Notes under the pieces: generated by a model
What the model was told of the DNA's origin: nothing
Database searches by the model: none
The model's input: the letters and a program-made list of their open reading frames with translations, nothing else
Translations under genes and position numbers: made by a program
In this document: piece after piece, positions 27,778-37,127 of the stretch
How the letters are laid out: each line of letters starts with the position of its first letter
Numbering within the stretch: position 1 is the stretch's first letter
NCBI GenBank assembly: GCA_030068145.1
Contig: JAPJBO010000349.1
Location: 153,422-217,421, forward strand
Origin: Diplonema papillatum
Taxonomy: Eukaryota; Euglenozoa; Diplonemea; Diplonemida; Diplonemidae
Reading direction: 5' to 3'
Length of the DNA stretch: 64,000 nucleotides

Positions 27778-29079
27778 TCACTCGAAGTTGATGGAGCTCA
27801 CGTTGACACTGTTGGCTGCGAACAGCTTCTTACCCGTGGTGACGAGCCCGGGAAGGTTCGTGTCGGGGTTGGGCAGCACTTCGAAGATGCTGGAGTAGCG
27901 AGGGGAGAGGGAGGTGGTGTTGTTGGGGAGCACGACGCGGTGGGGTGTCGCATGCACCACGCCTTTCGACAGGCTCTGCAAGAACGACCCGAACAGCACA
28001 GAAAAGCAGTTGTGTTGCCCGTGCAACATTACTCGCGACTCGAGGCACACCCACTGCGATTCGTGCCAGTCGTACGCCTGCAGGCCCTGTCCGGTCGAAC
28101 CCCGAGACGATACGGTCACAATACCAACGTCTTTGTGCTCTTCCGCGGGGACTGCAGCCTCCCCTGTCTCTGAGAAGTCAAAGTGATGATACTTGAACAT
28201 CTCAAAGAAGGAGGTGGCCTGCTCCGACCCTTGCCTTGGTGCCTTGTCTTGGTCTAGGATGCGTGTAACGTCCGCATCCGCCATCCCCATGCCGAGAAGC
28301 ACGGCACGTGCAACAACGAGTGCGGGCTCGCACATGGCATTGTACACATCCATTACCTCCTTGCACGAGACCCTCGTCGGCTTCTCCCACCGCTGCAACG
28401 CGTTATTGCACATCGCCACCCTCCGCACCTTCAACATCTCCTTCCGCTTCCAGTCCAGTTCCTTCCACCCCCACACTCGCAGCCCGTCTGCCATCTGCAC
28501 CTCTCTCTTAACAGCTGCGTCTAACCGGAAAAACTTTTTCGCGAGCCGATGCCTCTTCCCCTCCAACGCCGCAAAGGCCACGTGGTCCGCCTCCACAAAA
28601 AAGTGCCCGCGAGAGGTCACGTCGCGGTAGAACGCCTTGAGGGCACGGCTGTTGCTGCTGTTTACCCACAGCTGCAGAAGCGACAGGGGGTAGGTCGGCG
28701 CCGTTGAGGTGGCGACGCGGGTAGCCGACGCTGGTAGTCGCATGACCTTCTTTGGCGCTGCTGTCGGTGCCACACGCTGCTTCTTCGCCGGCTGCTCGCC
28801 ATCATCGTCAGTTGCTTCCTCCTCTTTGGGCACCACAGGCCCTTCATGCCCTTGCCCCATCATTTCATACACCGCAACCAAAATGCTCCCTTCCCCGATG
28901 CTGCTTTGCCGAAGCGTCGTTCCGTCCTCCAGCTGTTTACCTGCGTAAATCAGTCTCTGCTTGTCCGGGGTCACCCCTTGCTTGTCCTGAATCCTCGACT
29001 TGACGGTTTCTATTGTGGCATCCGGTGAACACTCGATGGTGAAGACATCCTCGTCCAGCGTCTTCACGATAACTAGCAT
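27778..29079 (-). CDS. Ubiquitin-like domain fused to 2OG-Fe(II) oxygenase-like domain, copy 2
   Basis: The product is 433 aa from ATG 29079 (MLVIVKTLDEDVFTIECSPD). The UBL is diverged but complete (KSRIQDKQGVTPDKQRLIYA, GKQLEDGTTLRQSS) and lacks the LRLRG tail (ILVAVYEMMGQGHEG). The linker is shorter and less acidic than in copy 1. The oxygenase domain is nearly identical to copy 1 and keeps the HxD ([12 protein letters not shown]), the distal His (ATPHRVVLP) and RYSS. The UBL has changed far more than the oxygenase. This suggests the catalytic part is constrained, or homogenised by conversion. It is intact and presumably expressed. Confidence 0.85.
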   Translation of the reverse strand: MLVIVKTLDEDVFTIECSPDATIETVKSRIQDKQGVTPDKQRLIYAGKQLEDGTTLRQSSIGEGSILVAVYEMMGQGHEGPVVPKEEEATDDDGEQPAKKQRVAPTAAPKKVMRLPASATRVATSTAPTYPLSLLQLWVNSSNSRALKAFYRDVTSRGHFFVEADHVAFAALEGKRHRLAKKFFRLDAAVKREVQMADGLRVWGWKELDWKRKEMLKVRRVAMCNNALQRWEKPTRVSCKEVMDVYNAMCEPALVVARAVLLGMGMADADVTRILDQDKAPRQGSEQATSFFEMFKYHHFDFSETGEAAVPAEEHKDVGIVTVSSRGSTGQGLQAYDWHESQWVCLESRVMLHGQHNCFSVLFGSFLQSLSKGVVHATPHRVVLPNNTTSLSPRYSSIFEVLPNPDTNLPGLVTTGKKLFAANSVNVSSINFE

Positions 29080-29112
29080 GTTTCTGTCGTTTTGAATGAG
29101 CCCCTACTCTGA

Positions 29113-29871
29113 ATGAAATACAAGAATACTCAAGAAAGCACCCATATGCAAGTACAAGAACGGGTTTGCAAAAGCGTGCATGAAATGGCTATGTGCACAG
29201 CACCGCACTGGTTCTACCTGCGCCGTGTTTCGGTCCTTTACGTGTCTGCAGACGGGACGGTAGCGTGTTGGCATGGAACTGTTCGTAGCTCGTCACAGCC
29301 GGGACTGCTAAGAGAGCAGGAACTGTTCCATCAGAGGTCGTGCGGGTACAGAGACAATGCTCGTGCTCGAGTCGCAGCTGGGACGAACAGGCACGCCTTC
29401 AATGATGAGGTCTGGGGGATGGACGTATTTTCCACGTATGGGCGGACGTGCTGGTGGGACGCCTTCGAAGACGGCACCTCCGGCAAGAAGGGGCAGAAGA
29501 GGGTAAATTTAGTGGGCGGCGGAGACCCAGTGCATGGAGGTAGGCGTGCCCAGGCCACCACCAAGGACGAGAGAGTGTGCACGAGACATCCGGACGGCCT
29601 CGCCGTGAAGTATTGCGAGAAGCACAGGATGACGCAGTGCGGGACGTGCAAGACGATCGCGGAATGCTGCAGGAACTCACACCGCGGATGCCTGCCTGCA
29701 GCACGATATGCAGATGTGCGGAAGAGACGGAAGCGCGGGCCTTCGCCCCTGGGGACGCCCGAAGCGACACCGAAGTCGAGACGCAGGCTGCCCAAAGCGC
29801 CACAAGGGAAGCGGCGGATGCCGGCGCCAACACCGCCATCGAGAACGCCGAAGACAAGGCGACGACACTAG
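29113..29871 (+). CDS. B-box-type zinc-finger protein (start uncertain)
   Basis: The open frame is 252 aa. Its first part overlaps a dispersed repeat (29160-29285), so the true start may be further in or on another exon. Residues 156-193 give a B-box-like cluster: C156-x2-H159, C168-x2-H171, C176-x2-C179, C185/C186 and H190 (VCTRHPDGLAVKYCEKHRMT, then QCGTCKTIAECC, RNSHRGC). The C-terminus is basic and Pro-rich with KRRKRG, possibly a nuclear signal. B-boxes mediate protein interaction in TRIM-like and plant CO-like proteins; no RING or coiled coil is visible. It is divergently arranged with UBL-oxygenase copy 2. Confidence 0.5.
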   Translation: MKYKNTQESTHMQVQERVCKSVHEMAMCTAPHWFYLRRVSVLYVSADGTVACWHGTVRSSSQPGLLREQELFHQRSCGYRDNARARVAAGTNRHAFNDEVWGMDVFSTYGRTCWWDAFEDGTSGKKGQKRVNLVGGGDPVHGGRRAQATTKDERVCTRHPDGLAVKYCEKHRMTQCGTCKTIAECCRNSHRGCLPAARYADVRKRRKRGPSPLGTPEATPKSRRRLPKAPQGKRRMPAPTPPSRTPKTRRRH

Positions 29872-31133
29872 GACGGCCGCTGCAACGAAGCGGCGGCGTA
29901 AGGACTCGCCATCATCGAAGACAGAGACGTGCACTCCGCGGCGGGCAGAGGTCAAGATAAGGTACCAGTGACGAAGAGAGGTAGCACGAAGAGGTAGTCA
30001 CGAAAGAGAGCAGATGCAGATTATCGCCACAGGCTCTTTGCATGCTAACCCTAACCACCAGGACCAGGGGCAGCTACGGTCGAAGACGGCAATTCGAGCG
30101 AGGAGTAAGGTTGATAACCAAAATGAGAGGCACGATGGCCATCCGAAAGCAGGGTTGCAGGATGATGCTTGGCCAAGGATACGGTTGCTATGGCGACTGG
30201 GACAGAGAGATAACGCAAGATAGAGAGTCCTCCTTATGGGGTGGTCACACCTTCGCAGTCCCAGGGCCTCCACCCACCTGCATACGGTCGTCGACTGACC
30301 ATTCCCGAGACGAGTTGGAATGCGGGTACCATCTTTCCGGAGATTTCCGGTTCCTCCCGTACTCTACAACTCCCCACATAAGTGAACGTGGACTCCGAAG
30401 TGGACACTCCTTTCAACCGGGTGCACGAATTCAGAATTCCGGGATGGGTTGACCCACTGTTTCCGATGCGGCTTCCAATCATCGAAGGCTAAACTCGGGT
30501 GCAGGAGCGGTGCTCGTCGTTCGGGACCAGATGGGGGACGACTGGGTCTGCCCGGTTTACACGTGACTGCTGCAGCGTGGTCAGAAGTGGGAAGGTCATC
30601 GGGAGATGGCGGGCGCGAATACTTTTTGCCCAAACCAAAACCCAAGAGGGGATTGGAGAGTTTGACATAAGAATGGCAAACTCGTGGTACCGAAGGTTGC
30701 AACCGCAAACAGAAGAGTCAGATGATGGTTGAACCTGCGCACATGCACACGACGCGTCCTGTTCAGACTCCTCCCTGTGTCCAAGGACTCAAAGGCAGGT
30801 CCTGCAGGTTTTTCAGCAACTGCTGGTTCGACTTGAGGCCCTCCGAATCCGCAGGCTGAAGGGTGTGCCTCAACAACTGCCCAGGAGTCCAAGCTACAGT
30901 TGGTAGATGCATCCGGTTAGTAGAGGAAGAGGATCGGAGGAAGAGGAACACGGACGGCTCAAGAGAGCCGCGTCCGAAGCACACTAGCACACCTACCTGC
31001 ACACCTCACCCATTGCCCGCACCCGTCTACCCAACTACCCACCTGTTCACCCATCCACCCATCTGTCCACTCAACTACCAACCTGTACACCTGCCCACCC
31101 ACCGGCCCACTTTTCCCCACAGAAATCGGGCTG
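29872..31133. other. Intergenic, repeats only
   Basis: A block at about 29980-30055 (CGAAGAGGTAGTCACG, then CAGATGCAG, ATCGCCACAG) recurs at 37550-37625 and 49188-49265. A block near 30256 (GCAGTCCCAGGGCCTC) recurs at 61496. A CCCACC-rich tract runs at about 31000-31110. No gene is recognised. Confidence 0.4.
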
Positions 31134-31192
31134 AGTATCGGGGAGTTTCGGGGAGTTTCGGGGAAGTGTCGGGGAGTTTCGGGGAACGTACC
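31134..31192 (+). repeat. G-rich short tandem repeat with G-quadruplex potential
   Basis: Repeated CGGGGAGTTT units give at least five GGGG runs within about 55 bases. Confidence 0.75.
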
Positions 31193-31214
31193 AGGAGCCC
31201 GGACCAGGTGGCGT

Positions 31215-31810
31215 GACCAGGAACACGAATTACAAAATGAGCATCAGATGCATCTTTCACGGCGGACGCCTGCTTTGGGCATGCTAGCTGTTCACAGAGA
31301 TAGCAACGGTAGACCCGTGGGTATGGTGTACACGTAAGCGCCTTCACCCGGGTCGCAGGGCCTGTTCGTGCAGGGGCTGTCGGGTACAAAATAGGAGGCT
31401 GCCTCGAAGCACGTGGAGGGAACAAAGAGGGGAGGCCACCCAATACGAGGCGACTCTGGCTCTTCGGGTTGGCATGAAGGCTGAAGCCCCCGCCTGCGAC
31501 ACGCCACGGTTGTGTATGCAAAGCGATTGAAGAACGGTTAGCGTCGGCGACAAGGGTGAGGATCGTTCTGGACAGGGAAGGCACACACGTGAGAAGTTCA
31601 CGTCAGTGTTTGTTGAACACGCCTATCGTTGTTTGCTACCTGCGATTGCTACCTGACAGCCTTCAGACACGCACGAGAATCACTGGCTACTTCCTCTCGG
31701 TCCACGGCACCGCCCGAAGCACCATTGGATACGTGCAAAAATAGTCAAGGCAGGCTCACTGGTGTGCACCGCTATCCGTTGCCCGTTGCCAGAACCCAAG
31801 CAAGGGGTGA
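31215..31810. repeat. Second copy of the 550-bp direct repeat
   Basis: Pairs with 27097-27640. It is separated from UBL-oxygenase copy 3 by the TIR element at 31.88-34.63 kb, consistent with an insertion into the duplicated segment. Confidence 0.65.
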
Positions 31811-31897
31811 AGTTACGATGTTTTCGGGATAGCGACGGGGTTATTTAACCTTGTAACGAGTGTTAGGTATTCGTCGGATATATGGTACGATGCCAAA

Positions 31898-32340
31898 CCC
31901 CCCCCCCCTTTGCACTAATAAAACTTTTTTTGATGTCACCCCATACTGGCCCCGAACCCCCACCTGTGTGGCCCAAAACGGTTCCCAAACGGTTTTTGGC
32001 GGGCTGAGTCGAGGTAAAGGGGTCTCTGAAGGCCCACGAATAGGCCCAGGTGGGCCCAGGTAGGCCCAGGTAGGCCCCTGGAGCGCGAGGGGGAGAGTCC
32101 CCAAAATGGGGTCATTTTCGGGCCTCGCCACTACTCAAGCTAGTCAAACACTTTCTGGCCTCCAGCGGGAAACCCAGACTTCAAAACGACAAGATCGGCT
32201 GTGTTCCGCCGTAGATAGCCACCAGCGGGTCCTCTTGAAGCCGAAGAATGCTCTCGGGGGTCACAGTTAGCCCCATGTGCGCAGCGCCAGCAGTGGGCAG
32301 GCACACGCTTAGAATGTGCGGTGTGCAAGTGCGCCCTGCC
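31898..32340 (+). repeat. Left terminal inverted repeat
   Basis: Inverted copy of 33128-33585. Conserved phrases include GCGGGCTGAGTCGAGGTAAA, GCCTCGCCACTACTCAAGCT, CCAGCGGGTCCTCTTGAAGC and CAGTGGGCAGGCACAC. Confidence 0.85.
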
Positions 32341-33062
32341 TAGAATCCGGCTTCACCCGCTTTTGAGAACACAGTGCTTACCAGGAAAACGCAGAATATA
32401 AGGTGGAAAAATGCAAAAGAACCAAGAGGTGGAGATGGCGACTTCACTTTTTCTGACTTCGGATTCCGCATGCGCCGGTACGTAGTGTACGACACCTCAT
32501 CCTGCAGGTCGCTCTCGTCGTACACAAGACGGTACGGTACCAAGAGGTTGTGTGCCGTGACAGGCTCTTCTTCTTCTTCTTTTGAAAGCCTCTTCAGTAC
32601 CCTTGATGTTGGCGTGGAGAATTGGTCATGCTCCTGAGATACCTTTTCACGCATCTCTGGTGTGACAACTGTGGGCCTCCCGCCAACGCCAATCTCGGCA
32701 GCCTTTCCCCGGTTCTTCCAGAGATTGTCACCCACGACCATTCCAACAGCCCTGTACCGGGCACGTGCCCAGTCCAAACCGCTCACGATGCGTCGCCGGC
32801 TCGCCTCGTCGTCAAGGCTGTTGAAGGCTTCTGAAAGCCTACCAGAAAGGCGCTTCCAGATGTCAACCTTCTCCTCCTCTGTCATTAGGGCGAGAAAGAA
32901 ACCGATCAGGTCGTCACCAGAGACCTTTTCACAAAAGGTCCTGCTGGCTACGAGTCGTCTCTGCATGGACTGACCACGTCTTGTTTCCTCATGAAACGGC
33001 GATAACTTCTGCATTGCTCGCACCGATGACTCCACGAACTCCAGACCCGTGATCTTTGGCAT
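32340..33062 (-). CDS. Element-encoded protein, possible transposase N-terminal part
   Basis: The product is 240 aa from ATG 33062 (MPKITGLEFVESSVRAMQKL). Its stop falls on the inner edge of the left TIR, so the ORF fills the space between the arms. Features are an alpha-helical N-terminus, a GRPTVVTPEMREKVSQEHDQ segment that could be helix-turn-helix, STPTSRVLKRLSKEEEEE, and YDESDLQDEVSYTTYRRMRN. The last resembles the segment just before the catalytic domain of many DDE transposases. The remaining C-terminus (FHLIFCVFLVSTVF) is hydrophobic and may be read-through of an intron. No DDE triad is present. It is either a truncated transposase or a captured gene. Confidence 0.5.
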   Translation of the reverse strand: MPKITGLEFVESSVRAMQKLSPFHEETRRGQSMQRRLVASRTFCEKVSGDDLIGFFLALMTEEEKVDIWKRLSGRLSEAFNSLDDEASRRRIVSGLDWARARYRAVGMVVGDNLWKNRGKAAEIGVGGRPTVVTPEMREKVSQEHDQFSTPTSRVLKRLSKEEEEEPVTAHNLLVPYRLVYDESDLQDEVSYTTYRRMRNPKSEKVKSPSPPLGSFAFFHLIFCVFLVSTVFSKAGEAGF

Positions 33063-33127
33063 TTTCCCCTCTCTTAGTTTCCGTTTTCCTGGGTCAACCT
33101 GTATTCTTAATTAGTACTGCTGGTAAA

Positions 33128-33585
33128 GGCAGGGTGCACCTGCTGCACCCACTCTATTTACAATGTGTGCCTGCCCACTGCAGGCGCTGCAGGCGGGGTG
33201 GCCAAGTAGGGCTATCTGTGACCCCTGAGAACACTCTTCGGCTTCAAGAGGACCCGCTGGTGGCTATCTACAGCGGAACACAGCCGATCTTGTCGTTGTG
33301 TAGTCTGGGTTTCCCGCTGGAGGCCAGAAGGTGTTTGACTAGCTTGAGTAGTGGCGAGGCTTTGAAAATGACCCCATTTTGGGGGCACACCCCCTCGCAC
33401 TGAGAGCCCGCTCCGGGGCCCACCTGGGCCCACCTGGGCCCATTCGTGGGCCTTCAGAGACCCCTTTACCTCGACTCAGCCCGTCAAAAACCGTTTGGGA
33501 CCCGTTTTGGGCCACACAGATGGGGGTTCGGGGCCAGTATGGAGTGCCGTCAAAAAATATTTTATTAGTGCAAAGGGGGGGGGGG
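33128..33585 (-). repeat. Right terminal inverted repeat
   Basis: Reverse complement of the left arm with small indels (for example, an extra CCCGCCTGCAGCG-type stretch). It ends in an 11-base G-run at 33575-33585. Confidence 0.85.
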
Positions 33586-34595
33586 CAGCGCTCTTGTTAA
33601 GGATCAGCCACTTTGGCCGGATGGCCGGATAAACCAGACCCCCCCCCCTCCCCCCCAGGGGTACCTGTAATCCGGGGCCCGGGCCCTGGAAAATTATCCA
33701 GGGTTTTTGGCCTTGAACGATTACCAAAGGAAAAACTCTCTGGTACGAGATGCAATTCGTTTACAATTCCATTCCAGGGCCCCAGACTGTCCTTGAGCTC
33801 AACGGATTCAAAAGCGTTCAAAAACGTCCTCGGAATGTATTTTTCGACACAGCCACGAGCCCTGTAGGAGGTTTTCAGGTTCTGGCAGGTCTAGCTGGCT
33901 GCCTAAAGGGTACCACGGCTCAGCCACCCAAGGTCACAGGTGGCAAGGTGGGCGTTGAAAAAAAAAATTTTTTTTTGGGCCGGAATCCCTAAAAACCCGC
34001 ATTTCGGAAAGTTTTTGTCCCACATTTTTCCCAGGGCATTTTGACCATTTCACCTTAGAGCCTCCGCCCGCTCAGCCCCTATGGTAAATGCACGACTGTG
34101 AGCTTTTTTTATCAAATTTTATCAAGTTTATTTCTTGATTTTCTCTCGTCTTGCTCTCCGCTTGTTGTGGAAGCTGCAATATTGAAGATTCCATCCTTGG
34201 ATGGCGTGATTACCGTGGGCCTGGACCCTATCTGGACCCTAGCGCTAACCCGGGGCCCGGGGCCCGGGGCCCGGGACCCTGGATTTACAGGTACCCTTGC
34301 CCCCCCCCCTCTACAGTGCAGTTGCCTTGGAGGCTGGGTGGTCAAATTCTCTAAGGTGAAATGGTCAAAATTCCCTGCCAAAAGTGGGCCCACAAAAATT
34401 TTCCAAAGTGTGGTATTTGGGGTATTTGGGGCAAAAAAAAATTTTTTTTTTTCTGACCGCCCACCGTGGTGACCACCTTAGAGTGTGACAGGTAGCGTCT
34501 CCCCCCTCCACAGTGAAAATAGCCTGAGGGGGGGGGGGTCAGCCGGCTGATGGATGGATGGATGGTTCTTAACAAGATGCCTGGGGGGGGGGGGG
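33586..34595. mobile_element. Insertion nested in the G-run of the TIR element
   Basis: Near its ends lie inverted phrases CTCTTGTTAAGGATC (33590-33604) and GGTTCTTAACAAGATGC (34564-34580), which share TCTTGTTAAG and its complement. Inside are a GGGTACCTGTAA-family repeat (33655-33930) and a foldback element (33942-34480). No coding capacity is seen. Confidence 0.4.
33942..34480. repeat. Foldback / MITE-like inverted repeat
   Basis: Left arm 33942-34070 (GTGGGCG, A/T run, TTTTGACCATTTCACCTTAG) is inverted at 34345-34475 (CTAAGGTGAAATGGTCAAAA ... A/T run ... CCGCCCAC). The spacer carries the inverted GGGCCCGGGCCC-type repeat. Confidence 0.65.
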
Positions 34596-34734
34596 GAGGG
34601 GGGGTTTTGGCATCGTCTCATATTATTAATCTTCTAAGATCTGCGATCTTATACGACAAAAACAATGGTCACCCGGAGACTATAAACCCCCGGATCTCTA
34701 AAGGCTGTTCGCAGCCAACAGTGTCAAGAATTAT

Positions 34735-35490
34735 TCAAGCGCCATCACTCGAAGTCGGCACTGGCCGCAAACAGCTTCTTACCCGTTTTGCCTAGCCCGG
34801 AGAGGTACGTGTCGGGGTTGGGCAGCACTTCGAAGATGCTGGAGTAGCGAGGGGGAGGGAGGTGGTGTTGTTGGGGAGCACGACGCGGTGGGGTGTCTCC
34901 GGCACCTCGCCTTTCGACAGGCTCTGCAAGAACGACCCGAACAGCACAGCAAAGCAGTTGTGCTGCCCGTGCGACGTTTCCCGCGACTCGAGGCACACCC
35001 ACTGCGATTCGTGCCAGTCGTACGCCTGCAGGCCCGGTCCGGTCGGACCCCCGAGACGATATGGTCACAATACCGACGTCTTTGTGCTCTTCCGCGGGGA
35101 CTGCAGCCTCCCCTGTCTCTGAGAAGTCGAAGTGCTGATACTTGAACATCTCAAAGAAGGAGGTGGCCTGCTCCGACCCTTGCCTTGGTGCCTTGTCTTG
35201 GTCTAGGATGCGTGTAACGTCCGCATCCGCCATCCCCATGCCGAGAAGCACGGCACGTGCAACAACGAGTGCGGGCTCACACACATCCATTACCTCCTTG
35301 CACGAGACCCTCTCAGGCTTCTCCCACTGCTGCAACGCGTTCTTGCACATCGCCACCCTCCGCACCGTCAACATCTCCTTCCGCTTCCAGTCCAGTTCCT
35401 TCCACCCCCACACTCGCAGCCCGTCTGTCATCTGCACCTCTCTCTTCGCAGCCGCGTCTAACCGGAAAACCCTTTCCGCGAGCCCGTGAG
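34735..35490 (-). pseudogene. UBL-oxygenase copy 3, truncated and frameshifted
   Basis: It matches copies 1 and 2 from about 35488 ([20 protein letters not shown]) downward, so the ubiquitin-like part and the start of the oxygenase are gone. Defects are a small in-frame deletion at EVMDVCEPAL, an extra base near 35046, a compensating change near 34855, and loss of bases near 34757. The iron-binding HxD ([12 protein letters not shown]) is retained. However, the distal His and its surroundings (EVPETPHRVV in another frame) are out of phase with it. Confidence 0.85.
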
Positions 35491-35499
35491 AAAGGTCGG

Positions 35500-36250
35500 G
35501 TGGTGTCGAAAAAGGTAGTTTTCTGCACTCGTGGCACGCTGGAAAAGTACGAGAGCAGAAAGCCACCTTCTTCCCAAGAATGAATAGCTATTTGTTGCAT
35601 TCAGTTTTTTAGATTGCCGCGAGAGCCCGTATCTGAAACCGGGTCGTCCATCTGGGCCGGGATCTGAAAGTACATGTCCATGCAAGCCGGAATTTGAAAC
35701 TCTGGCGTCCCCAAGGTGTTTTGTCTTCCGCAACCAGCCCAACGCTGTGTCCTGTTCTTCTTATTCGTGACCCTGCTGCCCGTTGACTGCGAGTCGTGGT
35801 GCGAGAATTAAAGGACAGGAAGGATCAAACAGGCTAGGACGGCATGGAAGTGGCCAACCGCGAGGGTATCTTTTTTTTTCCCCCCGACGACAACTCGTGT
35901 CAGACTAGCCTTTTTTTTAGAATGGGTGTTTAGCGTGAGCCGAACCGGCGATGCAACTCTACGGATTTAGCACTCGTCACCCCTGGGCTAGATGCTACAA
36001 TAGTGCAAGGGAACGAAGTGGTCGCTTGTGTTCAACGGCGAGCTGAGAAGCAAAACGCGAATATGTAGTTAGCACTTGTCGCCGACTCGTGTCATCTTTT
36101 TGGACTCTCTCTGTCACTATAAATTGCCAGGCAACGCGGGTCGGCGATGCTTCGCTAGGAAGCTGAAACCGAATCGGTCGTCATCTCCCAAGGAGCCAAT
36201 TCACCTACTCCCCTGAATGCGACCTCAGCTCGACTACGCGGCGATTACTC
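35500..36250. other. Intergenic
   Basis: A T-rich run (35870-35915) is present. No coding region or repeat shared with the rest of the window was found. Confidence 0.4.
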
Positions 36251-36655
36251 GTCGGTTGCTAGTCACGAACAGAGCAGATGCAGACGCCACTACACTGTGG
36301 GCTGCCCGCCTCCGCCATCAGCATCTGCACCCCTACGATGATAACCCCTTCGTATCCCGTCGGTAGAACCACGTGCTTCCGGAAGCATGGTGACCACTCA
36401 TCCACGCTCCATCGAGGCTCACGCCAACGACTTCGCGGCGTGGACCACGCACTCCTACGCACGCCTGGCTTTGTGGTACCAGTACGCGGCCAACATGGGT
36501 GGATCGCTTGCGCATCATCCATTTTCGGGACCGGTGCATTCGGCAGGTGAGTTGTTACACACTCATTATCGGATGCCGACTTCCATGGCCACCGTCCTGC
36601 TGTCAAGATGAACCGACACCCTTTGTGGGATCTGATGAGCGATCACTCGGACACC

Positions 36656-37127
36656 TTAAGTCAGCTCTCGGTTCATCCCGCGTCGCCATGCATACTGGGG
36701 CGACTCCCAGATACGCTTGAATGCAGCGCACTTCCACCACAGATGCTCTACGGGCTCCTCGGCGCCGTCTTCACGAAGGGTACAGGCGCTGTCTTCTCCC
36801 CGTAGCCTCGCTGCGTGCACGTTTGTCCCGACAGCCCCGGCCACTATCTCTGCGACGTCGTGCGCCATTTCCGGCGTCGTCGCTTTCTTCATCCTCGTAG
36901 GATTCTTCGCCGCGGTCGACACCTTCTCCCACCCCGGTCGTCTCCTCTCGAGCTGGGTGAGTCGCCACCCTCTTATCACTGTCCTGAGAGCGTGGCCTAG
37001 GCCACCCTTGTTTCTGCTGAAATTCCGCGCGCAACACGGCACGACGCAGGCCCTGGAACACAAGGCCGCCGCTCGGGTGCGACTGCTTGAACGTCGAGAC
37101 GTCGTGGGTCCAGCCGTTGAAAGGCAC
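36656..37127 (-). pseudogene. Possible non-LTR retrotransposon ORF2 3' remnant
   Basis: The minus strand at 37063-36656 is open for 135 codons. It contains CTLREDGAEEPVEHLWWKCA followed by FKRIWESP, similar in pattern to the Cys/His segment near the end of LINE ORF2 (C...E..EHLxxxC). No RT motif is nearby, and the overlapping frames are uninformative. Weak call. Confidence 0.3.

Larger units (their letters stand above)
31878..34630. mobile_element. Composite TIR transposon with about 440-bp inverted repeats
   Basis: Left arm 31898-32340 and right arm 33128-33585 are inverted copies of about 445-460 bp that begin CCCCCCTTTGCACTAATAAA and flank a single 723-bp ORF. Outside the left C-run lies ATATGGTACGATGCCAAA. 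The matching right terminus (TTTTGGCATCGTCTCATAT) is at about 34610-34630, beyond an insertion of about 1 kb sitting in the G-run of the right arm. Solo or foldback relatives lie at 41596-41835 and 46610-46800. The superfamily is not assigned and the target duplication was not fixed. Confidence 0.65.

Noticed and set aside
30040-30060. CTAACCCTAACC as telomeric repeat
   Set aside because: Only two units within unique sequence; part of a dispersed repeat.
35936-36000. Possible minus-strand tRNA (GGTTCGGCTC resembles a T-loop)
   Set aside because: A matching acceptor stem, D arm and anticodon arm could not be drawn.
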